Below are positions 1 to 8,632 of a stretch of 64,000 nt of DNA, piece by piece. This DNA comes from an uncultured Prevotella sp. (GTDB lineage Bacteria > Bacteroidota > Bacteroidia > Bacteroidales > Bacteroidaceae). The stretch spans positions 1 to 64,000 of the forward strand of contig CAKPZC010000004.1 of assembly GCA_934203355.1 (NCBI GenBank), in the 5' to 3' direction. Every line of letters starts with the position of its first letter. Position 1 is the first letter of the stretch. Made by a program: the position numbers and the translations under genes. The notes under the pieces are model-generated. The model saw nothing but the letters and a program-made list of their open reading frames with translations, did not search any database and had not been told where the DNA came from.

Positions 1-66
1 GGAGGCTATGTATGGCTGTGGTCTCAACTTTTTTATAAAACTGGCGTATAATTCGCTTTTTTTATA

Positions 67-74
67 TAAGTTTG
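67..74 (+). promoter_or_regulatory. -7 box upstream of the fimbrial-anchor-type lipoprotein
   Basis: TAAGTTTG matches the Bacteroidetes -7 consensus TAnnTTTG and lies 39 bp before the ATG at 113. I see no clear TTTG -33 element at the expected distance, so only the -7 box is claimed. Confidence 0.4.
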
Positions 75-112
75 CAAAAGATACTAAACCTCAAACAAAA
101 AAACCTTTATTT

Positions 113-1030
113 ATGAGACATTCATTTTTTTCGAAAGCATTATTGGCAGTATTGTTAATGATTGTTGTTGTATCCTGTGAAAAACCAGTGCTTGAAGAGG
201 ACAATTTCAAGCCCGGCATAGAATCAAACAAAAACGGTCTTGTTAATGTTACGTTTAGCAACTTTGACATGGAGCAAACCGATTTCAGCAATGTAACTTC
301 TGGGCAAAGTCGCTCAGCAACTGCTATTCAAGACTTGTGTGGCAGAATAAGCCTTGCCTTGTTTGACAGTCAAGGGGTGGAGAAAGTGAAGCTCGTAAAT
401 CAAAACAAATCAGATAAAGAGTTTGGTAAAATATCGTTGAGTATACCTAAGGGCTCTTATATAGTAGTGGTTATAGCCCACAACGGTGAGGGGAATGCAA
501 CAATATCGTCTCCTTCAAAAATTACGTTTAGCAATAATAAAGTGACCGACACTTTCTATTATTATGGTGAACTGATTGTTGATGCAGATAGTAATGTCAG
601 CATAAGTATGAAAAGAGCTGTGGCAATGTTTCGTCTTGTTGTAAAGGACAAAACACCCGAGACCGTTAACAGTATGAAGTTCTATTATACAGGCGGTAGC
701 TCCACCTTCGACGCTTCAACAGGATTTGGATGCGTCAACTCGAAGCAGACCGAGATGCGCTCGGTAGAGAATGCGGCATACTCAAACGAATCAACATATG
801 AAATTTACACATTCCCGCATATGGAGGAGAAGAAACTTAAAATAGAAGTTTCGGCACTCGGAAGTGCTTCGTCGACAGCTTTGTACACCAGAACTTTCAG
901 TAATGTGCCAATTGTGCGCAATCAAATCACGTGCTATACTGGCAACTTCTTTACGGAAGATCCTGGAACAGGACGCAACTTTTTGCTATCAACAACTGAT
1001 GAATGGACATATGATAATTATGAATACTGA
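113..1030 (+). CDS. FimB/Mfa2-family fimbrial anchor-type lipoprotein
   Basis: 305 residues from the ATG at 113. An in-frame upstream ATG at 8 would add 35 residues lacking signal-peptide character, so it was not chosen. The N-terminus is a lipoprotein signal ending IVVVSC (Cys22), followed by an acidic linker and a beta-rich body of the FimB/Mfa2 type. Members of that family anchor or cap Bacteroidales fimbriae at the outer membrane; the role here is inferred from family resemblance. No fimbrillin gene is visible beside it, but the window begins here, so one may lie upstream. The stop overlaps the following hexosaminidase start, which suggests translational coupling. Confidence 0.72.
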   Translation: MRHSFFSKALLAVLLMIVVVSCEKPVLEEDNFKPGIESNKNGLVNVTFSNFDMEQTDFSNVTSGQSRSATAIQDLCGRISLALFDSQGVEKVKLVNQNKSDKEFGKISLSIPKGSYIVVVIAHNGEGNATISSPSKITFSNNKVTDTFYYYGELIVDADSNVSISMKRAVAMFRLVVKDKTPETVNSMKFYYTGGSSTFDASTGFGCVNSKQTEMRSVENAAYSNESTYEIYTFPHMEEKKLKIEVSALGSASSTALYTRTFSNVPIVRNQITCYTGNFFTEDPGTGRNFLLSTTDEWTYDNYEY

Positions 1031-3086
1031 TAAATTTTATAAAACAAACAAAAAAACAACGGTGAAGAATAGTCAAGTGTTAGCGAAGCGTTTGTGTTTG
1101 ACGTTTTGCTTTAGCATTGTGTTTGCTTGCTTATGGGCAGGGGTCAATCCAAAACCTTTTGTCGTGCCTGAGCTTAAGCAGTGGAGTGGGGCAGAAGGTT
1201 ATTTTAAGCCATCTGGCAAATATATAGTAGTAGGCGGTAGACAGGCTGAGTCTGTGGCAGAATTGTTTGCTAAGGACTATGAGGACTTGTTGGGTGTCAA
1301 ACTGACTCGCAAGAGTGGTAAGGCGAGTATTGGCGATATAGTGCTTGTATTAAAAAAAGACAAAAGCCTTGGTGGTGAAGACTATCGGCTTGCTATTGGC
1401 GACGTTGCTACCTTAACATCCACAAATATTGATGGACTACTGTGGGGAACACGAACCATATTGCAGCTTTCAGAACAAAATCGCCTCAATAACTTTACTT
1501 TGCCCAAAGGTTCTACGATAGACTCTCCCGACTATGACTTGCGCGGTTTTATGATAGACTGTGGAAGAAAGTTCATCCCTATGTCATATCTTCGTTCCTT
1601 GGTGAAGATGATGTCTTATTACAAGATGAACACTTTGCAGCTTCATCTCAATGATAACGGATTTCTCCAATTTTTCGATGGCGATTGGGCAAAGACGCAG
1701 GCCGCCTTTCGCTTGGAGTGTGATACTTATCCAGGACTCACGGCACGTGATGGATTCTATACTAAAGCAGAATTTGTAGAGTTGCAGAAACTTGCCGAAC
1801 AATATGGCGTGGACATCATCCCAGAGATTGATGTACCCGCCCATTCACTTGCGTTTACACATTACAAGCCAGAGATAGGCTCCAAAGAGTATGGTATGGA
1901 TCATCTCGATCTCTTCAATCCTGAGACTTATAAGTTTGTCGATGGCCTTTTGAAGGAATATCTTGAAGGAAAAAATCCAGTATTCCGCGGCAAAGTGGTG
2001 CATATAGGTACGGACGAATACTCCAACGCGAAGAAGGAAGTTGTGGAAAAATTCCGCTATTTCACCGACCGCTATATTCGCTACGTGGAGTCTTTTGGCA
2101 AGCAGGCTGCTGTGTGGGGAGCACTCACTCATGCCAATGGCGACACTAAGGTGAAGTCGGATAATGTGATAATGCACTGCTGGTATAACGGATATGCCGA
2201 CCCGAAGGAAATGAAGCGTCAGGGGTATAAACTCGTAAGCATTCCTGACGGCCTCTTGTATATAGTTCCGGCTGCCGGCTACTACTATGATTATCTCAAT
2301 TGTAAGAATCTTTACGACACGTGGACTCCATCTAAAATAGGCAATCAGACATTCGACGAGCACGATCCTGCCATCCTTGGTGGAATGTTTGCTGTATGGA
2401 ACGACCATACAGGCAATGGTATTAGTGTGAAGGACATCCACGACCGTTTGTTCCCAGCATTGCAAACTTTGTCGACTAAATGCTGGACAGGCACGTCGAC
2501 TTCATTGCCTTATAGCAAGTTCGACCGCTTGCGCATGAATCTCAGTGAGGCTCCAGCTGTGAATGAGGCAGCCCGATGGGCAAAGGGCAAGAAACTCGTT
2601 ATCGATAATTTGCGTCCTGGTCAGACCACAGGAGAAAAAGAGGTGGGTTATGGTTATCGGGTTGAATTCACCATCGAAGCTACTGATGAGGCTAAAGGTA
2701 CGGTATTGTTCACATCCGATAACGCCACATTTTATCTTGCCGACCCAGAGGATGGACATCTTGGATTCGCACGTGAGGGTTATTTGAACAAATTCAACTA
2801 TAAGATACAGTCAGGCAAGAAAGTGGCAATTGTTATTACAGGTGACAACCGAAAAACCAGTCTTTATGTTGATGGCAAACTGCGTGAGGAACTTGGTCCG
2901 CTTACCTTATATGCTATGCAGCAGAAAGACCTCACTACATTCCAAAAGGCAGATGCTTCTGCTTGGCAACCAGTGTTGTATAATCCGTCGGCAAAGATGT
3001 ATTATCAGCGTACACTTGTGTTTCCATTGCAGAAGGCAGGCAACTTCAAGAGCAAAGTGACTGGATTAAGAGTGACGCAAGAGTAA
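1020..3086 (+). CDS. Glycoside hydrolase family 20 beta-N-acetylhexosaminidase
   Basis: 688 residues from the ATG at 1020 (an alternative ATG is at 1011). Either start overlaps the end of the preceding gene, and the longer open frame upstream is a shadow of that gene. A basic N-terminus and hydrophobic stretch (LCLTFCFSIVFACLWAG) indicate export. A GH20b-like N-terminal domain (about residues 50-170) precedes the TIM barrel, which begins near DLRGFMIDCGRKFIP. The catalytic Asp-Glu pair lies in HIGTDEY (about D332/E333), the signature of substrate-assisted GH20 enzymes that remove terminal GlcNAc or GalNAc. The last 150 residues form a beta-rich domain resembling a concanavalin/LamG fold. A glycan-foraging role in the periplasm or at the surface is inferred. 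Confidence 0.88.
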   Translation: MNTDKFYKTNKKTTVKNSQVLAKRLCLTFCFSIVFACLWAGVNPKPFVVPELKQWSGAEGYFKPSGKYIVVGGRQAESVAELFAKDYEDLLGVKLTRKSGKASIGDIVLVLKKDKSLGGEDYRLAIGDVATLTSTNIDGLLWGTRTILQLSEQNRLNNFTLPKGSTIDSPDYDLRGFMIDCGRKFIPMSYLRSLVKMMSYYKMNTLQLHLNDNGFLQFFDGDWAKTQAAFRLECDTYPGLTARDGFYTKAEFVELQKLAEQYGVDIIPEIDVPAHSLAFTHYKPEIGSKEYGMDHLDLFNPETYKFVDGLLKEYLEGKNPVFRGKVVHIGTDEYSNAKKEVVEKFRYFTDRYIRYVESFGKQAAVWGALTHANGDTKVKSDNVIMHCWYNGYADPKEMKRQGYKLVSIPDGLLYIVPAAGYYYDYLNCKNLYDTWTPSKIGNQTFDEHDPAILGGMFAVWNDHTGNGISVKDIHDRLFPALQTLSTKCWTGTSTSLPYSKFDRLRMNLSEAPAVNEAARWAKGKKLVIDNLRPGQTTGEKEVGYGYRVEFTIEATDEAKGTVLFTSDNATFYLADPEDGHLGFAREGYLNKFNYKIQSGKKVAIVITGDNRKTSLYVDGKLREELGPLTLYAMQQKDLTTFQKADASAWQPVLYNPSAKMYYQRTLVFPLQKAGNFKSKVTGLRVTQE

Positions 3087-3131
3087 TAATTCAAAAAAAC
3101 GAGGAATACATCAAAAATAAACACGGTTTAT

Positions 3132-3162
3132 TTTGTGCAGTCTTCTAATTTAGTTAACTTTG
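3132..3162 (+). promoter_or_regulatory. thrS promoter
   Basis: A TTTG -33 element (3132-3135), a 19-bp spacer and a -7 box TAACTTTG (3155-3162) fit the Bacteroidetes sigma-ABfr promoter. The expected start point is about 25 bp before the thrS ATG. Confidence 0.75.
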
Positions 3163-3192
3163 CACCAACTTTGATTAAAAAACTAATTTGTT

Positions 3193-5145
3193 ATGGTTAA
3201 AATCACATTTCCCGATGGCTCAGTTCGTGAGTACGAACAGGGCGTGACGGGGTTACAAATCGCCGAGAGCATTTCGCCGGCTCTCGCTCGCAACGTTGTA
3301 TCTTGCGGTGTGAATGGCGAAACAGTGGAGCTTAACCGTCCTATCAATGAGGACGCAACTATCGCCCTGTACAGATTTGAGGACGAGGAGGGTAAGCACA
3401 CATTCTGGCATACATCTGCACACCTCCTTGCCGAGGCTCTTAAGGAACTTTATCCCGGCATTCAGTTCGGTTTTGGTCCGGCAGTGGAGAATGGTTTCTT
3501 CTATGACGTGATGCCCAAGGAAGGCGATGTCATCTCCGAGAACGACTTCCCGAAGATTGAGGCAAAGATGAAGGAACTAGCCAAGAAGAATGAGCCGGTG
3601 GTTCGCCGCGAGGTGCCTAAGGCTGAGGCTTTGGCTGAGTTTAATGCCGACGGTCAGACTTACAAGTGCGAGCACATTGAACAGGACCTTGAGGACGGCA
3701 CTATCTCTACATACACTCAAGGAAACTTCACCGACCTCTGCCGTGGTCCGCACCTCATGAATACCGGTGCAATCAAGGCTGTTAAGATTACAAGTGTTGC
3801 AGGTGCTTTCTGGCGTGGCGACGCTAAGCGCGACCAGATGACCCGTATTTATGGTATCTCGTTCCCCAAGAAGAGCATGCTCGATGAGTATCTGCAGATG
3901 CTAGAGGAAGCTAAGAAACGCGATCATCGTAAGATTGGTAAGGAGATGGAACTTTTCATGTTCTCTGAGCGTGTAGGAAAAGGTCTTCCTATCTGGTTGG
4001 CAAAGGGTACAGATCTTCGTCTTCGTCTTCAGAACCTTCTGCGCAAGCTTCTTAAGCCGTATAACTATCAGGAAGTTATCACTCCTGGAATTGGTGGCAA
4101 GAGTCTCTATGTGACATCAGGTCACTATGCTCACTATGGCAAAGATGCTTTCCAGCCTATCCACACTCCAGAGGAGGACGAAGAGTATATGCTCAAGCCA
4201 ATGAACTGTCCTCACCACTGCGAGATATTCGCTCGTAAGCCACGTTCATATAAGGATTTGCCTTTGCGTATTGCTGAGTTTGGTACTGTATTCCGTTATG
4301 AGAAGAGCGGTGAGCTCCACGGTCTTACACGTGTTCGTACTTTCACTCAGGACGACGCTCACATCTTTGTTCGTCCAGATCAGGTAAGGCAGGAATTTGA
4401 GAATATCATTGACATCATCCTCAAGGTGTTCAGCATCTTTGGCTTCGAGAACTACGAGGCTCAGATTTCTCTCCACGACCCGAAAGATACAGAAAAATAT
4501 ATTGGTAGCGAGGAGATTTGGGCAGAGTCCGAGAACGCAATACGTGAGGCTTGCCGCGAGAAGGGTCTTGAGGTTCATGAGGAAGTTGGCGAGGCTGCTT
4601 TCTATGGTCCTAAGCTCGACTTCATGGTTAAGGACGCTATCGGTCGTCGTTGGCAGCTTGGCACAATCCAGGTTGACTACAACTTGCCGCAGCGTTTCAA
4701 GTTGGAGTATACAGCTGAGGATAACTCAAAGCAGACCCCGGTAATGATTCACCGTGCACCATTTGGTTCAATGGAACGTTTCACTGCAGTGCTCATCGAG
4801 CATACTGCTGGTCACTTCCCATTGTGGCTTACACCTGACCAGGTGGCTGTCCTTCCTATTTCAGAGAAGTATAACGAGTATGCCAAGGAGGTACAGAAAT
4901 TCCTCGACAAACAGGGTGTTCGCGCTGTTGTCGACGACCGCAACGAGAAGATTGGTCGTAAGATTCGCGACAACGAGCTGAAGCGAGTGCCTTACATGGT
5001 TGTTGTTGGCGAGAAGGAAGCTGCCGAGGGTCTTGTTTCAATGCGTAAGCAGGGCGGTGGCGAGCAGGCTACAATGACTAAGGAAGAGTTTGCTAAGCGC
5101 ATTAACGACGAGGTGGCTGAGCAGCTCAAGGCAGCAGAAGAGTAA
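3193..5145 (+). CDS. thrS: Threonyl-tRNA synthetase
   Basis: Full-length, 650 residues. The order is an N-terminal TGS domain (about 1-62), a second additional (SAD) editing domain with [11 protein letters not shown] and LCRGPHL, the class II catalytic core (about 250-540) and an anticodon-binding domain. The zinc-binding cysteine is in [10 protein letters not shown] (about C339). It charges tRNA-Thr in the cytoplasm. It has its own promoter and is followed at once by a terminator. In many Bacteroidetes thrS is followed by infC, rpmI and rplT; they are not here. Confidence 0.97.
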   Translation: MVKITFPDGSVREYEQGVTGLQIAESISPALARNVVSCGVNGETVELNRPINEDATIALYRFEDEEGKHTFWHTSAHLLAEALKELYPGIQFGFGPAVENGFFYDVMPKEGDVISENDFPKIEAKMKELAKKNEPVVRREVPKAEALAEFNADGQTYKCEHIEQDLEDGTISTYTQGNFTDLCRGPHLMNTGAIKAVKITSVAGAFWRGDAKRDQMTRIYGISFPKKSMLDEYLQMLEEAKKRDHRKIGKEMELFMFSERVGKGLPIWLAKGTDLRLRLQNLLRKLLKPYNYQEVITPGIGGKSLYVTSGHYAHYGKDAFQPIHTPEEDEEYMLKPMNCPHHCEIFARKPRSYKDLPLRIAEFGTVFRYEKSGELHGLTRVRTFTQDDAHIFVRPDQVRQEFENIIDIILKVFSIFGFENYEAQISLHDPKDTEKYIGSEEIWAESENAIREACREKGLEVHEEVGEAAFYGPKLDFMVKDAIGRRWQLGTIQVDYNLPQRFKLEYTAEDNSKQTPVMIHRAPFGSMERFTAVLIEHTAGHFPLWLTPDQVAVLPISEKYNEYAKEVQKFLDKQGVRAVVDDRNEKIGRKIRDNELKRVPYMVVVGEKEAAEGLVSMRKQGGGEQATMTKEEFAKRINDEVAEQLKAAEE

Positions 5146-5170
5146 TTCTTAAAGTATAAATAAAGAATTG

Positions 5171-5211
5171 ACGGGGATTAGCGACTTTATTGAAAGGTCG
5201 TTAATCCCCGT
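5171..5211 (+). terminator. Intrinsic terminator after thrS
   Basis: An 18-19-bp inverted repeat, ACGGGGATTA plus GCGACTTT pairing with AAAGGTCG plus TTAATCCCCGT around a 4-nt loop, is followed by a T-rich tail. It starts 26 bp after the thrS stop. Confidence 0.8.
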
Positions 5212-5317
5212 TGATTTATTATACAATTGAGCCCATTTTAAAAATTAAGGCATGTTTTAGATCCTGACTTCGTCATTGCGTCACCCGAAATACGAGTGCT
5301 TACAAAAAGTATTATAG

Positions 5318-5406
5318 TATTACTTGGCAAAGTAATATGTATTAAATGGGCAAGTAATATGTATTAAATGGGCAAGTAATACGTATTAAATGGCAAAGTA
5401 ATACGT
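5318..5406. repeat. 22-bp tandem repeat array with a palindromic core, array 1
   Basis: Copies of AGTAATAYGTATTAAATG begin at 5331, 5353, 5375 and 5397, a period of exactly 22 bp; the last copy is partial. Each full copy contains the 12-bp palindrome or near-palindrome TAATAYGTATTA. The array opens with an inverted flank, TATTACTT (5318-5325) against AAGTAATA (5330-5337). The same family recurs in opposite orientation at 40000-40083. No other feature was seen between the thrS terminator and the gene ending at 5470. Confidence 0.85.
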
Positions 5407-5469
5407 TTCCATTTTTTTTCATCAGCAAGAGTCTTTTTTTAATTTGATTTTGGAATAATAATTCTTCTT

Positions 5470-7533
5470 TTAGAATTTCCATTTTATCTGCAGGTCCAAG
5501 TCGGTTTGGCTTGAAGCATCAATCTCCTGCAACGAACTTGAAATCTTGTCACGGTCGAAGTATTTTGTAGTCCCTATTTTACCTATAATAATAAGGTTGT
5601 TTCCGACGTTTCCTTTTAGGAAAAATGCGGCACGCATTCCTTTGCCGTAGAACATAGGAAAGGAGAAAGTATAAAGTGTTCCTCGTTCGTATGTATAAAG
5701 ACGTGAGTTGTAGTCGTGTGTGTGGAAATAGCCGAAGTTAAATCCAGTGTAAATTTTTCCGAAGTCATAGCTAGCTGTCTGTGACAGCATCCAACCAAAA
5801 CTGTTTTCCTTATCACGTGTGTTATAGGGAAATGTAGTGTATGCAACGTCGGCTTGAGTCTTGGCTGTAAGTTTATTGTCATTGTATATCAATGCAATTC
5901 GTCCGCGATGTTCTTTCTTGTCAATGAGCAACTCATTTTTATTGTAGTTGTTGTCGTTTGGTTTATTAGCTGATTTGTTGTCCACTTGTCTTAGTCGCAA
6001 TCGATAACGTGCAATTAGTGACATGCATGATGAAATTGAATATGTTGTTTGAAGCATATGATCCCAAGCATGCGACGAGTTAGAGACTCCATAGCGTGCC
6101 CATGGATAGTATGCATAGTCGCTGTAGGCAAGAATTGAAACATGAGATAATGGCGACCAGTTGGCTCCGATGTATATTCCGCTTTCGTTTTGTATGTTGC
6201 CTCCGTCGCTAAACGAAGAACTGAAAAGTGAATAATACCTGTAACTGTAGAAACGTTGTATGGCTGTCAGTCTGAGCGATGAACTGAATTTAAAGGAGAT
6301 AGAGTTGAGTGTGGCAATGGCCCCTTTGTTGTTAATAGCAGTCTCTCCGTTAATATTCAGCATATGGCTTAAGTATCCATAGTCAACGCTTGCGTTGTAA
6401 AAGTTCTTTCCTGCGGGGTTATATTTTCTGAATATTTGTGAAGTGTTTGGATTCAGAGGCTTGTTGAATGATGTAAAGATGCCACTGACTCCAGCGTGCC
6501 AGCCACCGTTGTGCCATTTTAAGTTGGCTCCAGTTGTAGTTTGTGTGGCATTTTGCTTGCGTTGCATTTCACTATCTGTGCGGTGGTAGCCTGTTTTCAG
6601 TATAGTTTTTATTGAACCATCTTCATTAAGAGTGGCGTCTATTTTTCGGTATGAGGCAAATGCAGTCAGGTCGAGTGTAGGATTAACAGAAATAGTTGTA
6701 GCTACCCCTTGCAGGTAGTATGCATCTGAGCGTGAAGAGTTAGTCGTGATGCTATTGGCAGGGGTTGACATGGTTAGTGACGTCGTCTTTCCGATGTTGA
6801 ATCCGGTATTCATTGCAAGTCCAAGTCCGAATCTCAGTTTATATTGTCCGGCAACGAGTGTTTTCAGTCTACCAAGATTTCTTATTATGGCATAGTAGGC
6901 ATAATGGTCGTATCCCATGCTGTTTTTGTTAGAGAAAAAAGGCTCTCCAGCATCTTGTGTGCCAAGTAGTCCTATTTGCAGGTATTGTCCGTATTGGAAT
7001 TTGTATCTTGTCCAGTGTTTATATTTATAGCCGAGATAACCGTTATAATCGCCTTTGCGGTTATAGAATGGCACTTTTGTTGTTGCCACAATTTCGTTTT
7101 TGCCGTATTTCAATATATCATTAATGGATGGGAAACTTCTTTCTCTGTTTTCCTCGCTTATGTAGGTGAAGTTTCTCATAAGTTGCATACGCAATGGGCC
7201 CATCGAGCTTATCATTGCAATCTCACCCATGGACCGCAGTGGACGGTAACGGTCGAGATATTCTGTGAGTTGTTCGCGTTGTTCATCGTTAAGGAAAGTC
7301 AATCGTTGTATGTCATCGTCTGTAGCCGAATTAAGGTCTATAGGCGACGATTCAAGTTCGCACATTATGTCGTAGAGTTCTTCAAGATTGCCGTTGTCTA
7401 TATCGTCGTAATCGGTCAATTGTTCGAAAAAACCTTGCCATGTATGCTTGGTTGTTGGCGTTGTCGGCTCTGTTTGTGCTGTGCAGAGTGTTGACAAAGC
7501 CAATATAGAGATTATAAGTATTTGTCTTTTCAT
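5470..7533 (-). CDS. Secreted helix-hairpin-helix domain protein with a beta-barrel-like body
   Basis: 687 residues. A signal peptide (MKRQILIISILALSTLCTAQ) is followed at about residues 62-105 by a ComEA-like helix-hairpin-helix segment (IDLNSATDDDIQRL to LRSMGEI). The remaining 550 residues are rich in alternating aromatic and polar beta strands and end in a terminal K-W-K-F, as in outer-membrane barrels. Homologues are usually annotated only as HHH-domain proteins. DNA handling at the envelope is possible but unproven. It starts 24 bp after the Rpn-type gene on the same strand, so the two may be cotranscribed. Confidence 0.65.
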   Translation of the reverse strand: MKRQILIISILALSTLCTAQTEPTTPTTKHTWQGFFEQLTDYDDIDNGNLEELYDIMCELESSPIDLNSATDDDIQRLTFLNDEQREQLTEYLDRYRPLRSMGEIAMISSMGPLRMQLMRNFTYISEENRERSFPSINDILKYGKNEIVATTKVPFYNRKGDYNGYLGYKYKHWTRYKFQYGQYLQIGLLGTQDAGEPFFSNKNSMGYDHYAYYAIIRNLGRLKTLVAGQYKLRFGLGLAMNTGFNIGKTTSLTMSTPANSITTNSSRSDAYYLQGVATTISVNPTLDLTAFASYRKIDATLNEDGSIKTILKTGYHRTDSEMQRKQNATQTTTGANLKWHNGGWHAGVSGIFTSFNKPLNPNTSQIFRKYNPAGKNFYNASVDYGYLSHMLNINGETAINNKGAIATLNSISFKFSSSLRLTAIQRFYSYRYYSLFSSSFSDGGNIQNESGIYIGANWSPLSHVSILAYSDYAYYPWARYGVSNSSHAWDHMLQTTYSISSCMSLIARYRLRLRQVDNKSANKPNDNNYNKNELLIDKKEHRGRIALIYNDNKLTAKTQADVAYTTFPYNTRDKENSFGWMLSQTASYDFGKIYTGFNFGYFHTHDYNSRLYTYERGTLYTFSFPMFYGKGMRAAFFLKGNVGNNLIIIGKIGTTKYFDRDKISSSLQEIDASSQTDLDLQIKWKF

Positions 7534-7557
7534 ATAGGTTAGTAGTTTTGTGGATAG

Positions 7558-8538
7558 TTATAATTTCAATATGTCTTCGTCGTTTAACCCTGTAGCAGTA
7601 GCAATTTGATTGGTTGCCATTCCCATACGTTTCAATTGTATGGCAATAGCTATCGCTTTATCTTTAGCCCCTTTCTCCATGCCTTTCTCCATGCCTTTCT
7701 CCAAGCCTTTCTCCATGCCTTTCTCCATGCCTTTCTTATGTCCTTCAGCAAATCCCTCGTCATGTCCTTCAGCAAATCCCTCGTCTCGGCTTGTCTCCAG
7801 TACACTTCGTTGATAGATTAACGATTCCAGGTGGTGGTTGTAGTCGTTGCGTTCGGTAGAGCTTAGACTGTCGATACGCAGACATTCTCGTGCCTTTCCC
7901 AGGCCAGGTGCTGTTGCATCAGGTGATATTTTGCCTGTTTTAAGAAATTCTATCCATTCGTCAAGTGGTGTTGTTGCCACTTTGTCGAAGTCATTGACGC
8001 GCAGCACATAGTATTCAGGGAATAAATCGCCGGCTTCTTTGCGTTTAAGCACATTGTTTTCACGCATACCAAAAAATTTCTCGTTCTGTCTTACTGATAG
8101 TTTTAGTATATCTTCCTCGTTGTGCAATCCCTTGAAGTCTGTTTTTCCATGATAAACATAGTCGTTGCCTTGGCCGAGTTCGAAATATACAATGTTGATA
8201 CTATACACTTTGCGCACCTTTTCGTAGTCATCGCCCAACTCAATGTAGTCGGTAATGGCTTTTGATACTCCGTAAAGCATTCTGTGGAAGTAAGACAGTT
8301 CGCGGTTGTTTTGTATTTCAATGATTGTCAGTTCGCCTTGGTCGCTTTCGGCAAGCACGTCCACGCGGTTGAACTTGTCTTCCATTGATTCTTGATTCGA
8401 TTCACTTTCCAAGAACTTTACAATTGTGTATTTACGTCCGAGCAGCGAGGTCATCAACCCCTCAAGCACAGCATGGTTTGCCTTGTTGCGCAGCATGCGT
8501 TTCATCGCCCAGTCAAACCGTATGTAGTTGTTATTCAT
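7558..8538 (-). CDS. Rpn/PD-(D/E)XK nuclease-family putative transposase-like protein
   Basis: 326 residues. The opening FDWAMKRMLRNKANHAVLEG and a nuclease core with D60 (FNRVDVLAE) and E74-x-Q76 (TIIEIQ) match the PD-(D/E)XK family often annotated as Rpn recombination-promoting nuclease or putative transposase. Residues about 255-292 are a low-complexity tail of GFAEGHDE and GMEK repeats encoded by tandem DNA repeats, followed by a short C-terminal helix. The family promotes RecA-independent recombination in E. coli; the role here is inferred. No terminal inverted repeats or target duplications are visible, so it is not called a mobile element. Confidence 0.75.
   Translation of the reverse strand: MNNNYIRFDWAMKRMLRNKANHAVLEGLMTSLLGRKYTIVKFLESESNQESMEDKFNRVDVLAESDQGELTIIEIQNNRELSYFHRMLYGVSKAITDYIELGDDYEKVRKVYSINIVYFELGQGNDYVYHGKTDFKGLHNEEDILKLSVRQNEKFFGMRENNVLKRKEAGDLFPEYYVLRVNDFDKVATTPLDEWIEFLKTGKISPDATAPGLGKARECLRIDSLSSTERNDYNHHLESLIYQRSVLETSRDEGFAEGHDEGFAEGHKKGMEKGMEKGLEKGMEKGMEKGAKDKAIAIAIQLKRMGMATNQIATATGLNDEDILKL
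7671..7784 (-). repeat. In-frame 12-bp and 24-bp tandem repeats in the nuclease-family gene
   Basis: About five 12-bp units (plus-strand form CTTTCTCCATGC, one with an A/T change) at 7671-7730 encode GMEK repeats. Two 24-bp units, near-identical, starting at 7741 and 7765 encode GFAEGHDE. Both unit lengths are multiples of three, so gain or loss changes tail length without shifting frame. Confidence 0.85.
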
Positions 8539-8569
8539 ATTATTGCTGATTTATTGGTGAATGTTTTTG

Positions 8570-8577
8570 CAAACTTA
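8570..8577 (-). promoter_or_regulatory. -7 box for the Rpn-type gene
   Basis: TAAGTTTG on the minus strand lies 31 bp before the start codon at 8538 and fits TAnnTTTG. No good -33 element was found. Confidence 0.45.
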
Positions 8578-8632
8578 CACAAAAAAGATGAATGTACGTT
8601 GTTTAAATGAAGTTTTTTTTATTGGCGCATAC

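Noticed and set aside
1845-2465. 206-residue antisense frame in the GH20 gene
   Set aside because: It overlaps the catalytic domain of GH20 and has no family signature.
5318-5406. Possible CRISPR array
   Set aside because: The 22-bp units are contiguous, with no unique spacers and no cas genes nearby; the same applies to 40000-40083 and 43729-43860.
7558-8538. Rpn-type gene as an insertion sequence
   Set aside because: No terminal inverted repeats or target duplications were found around it; the family is often mislabelled as transposase.
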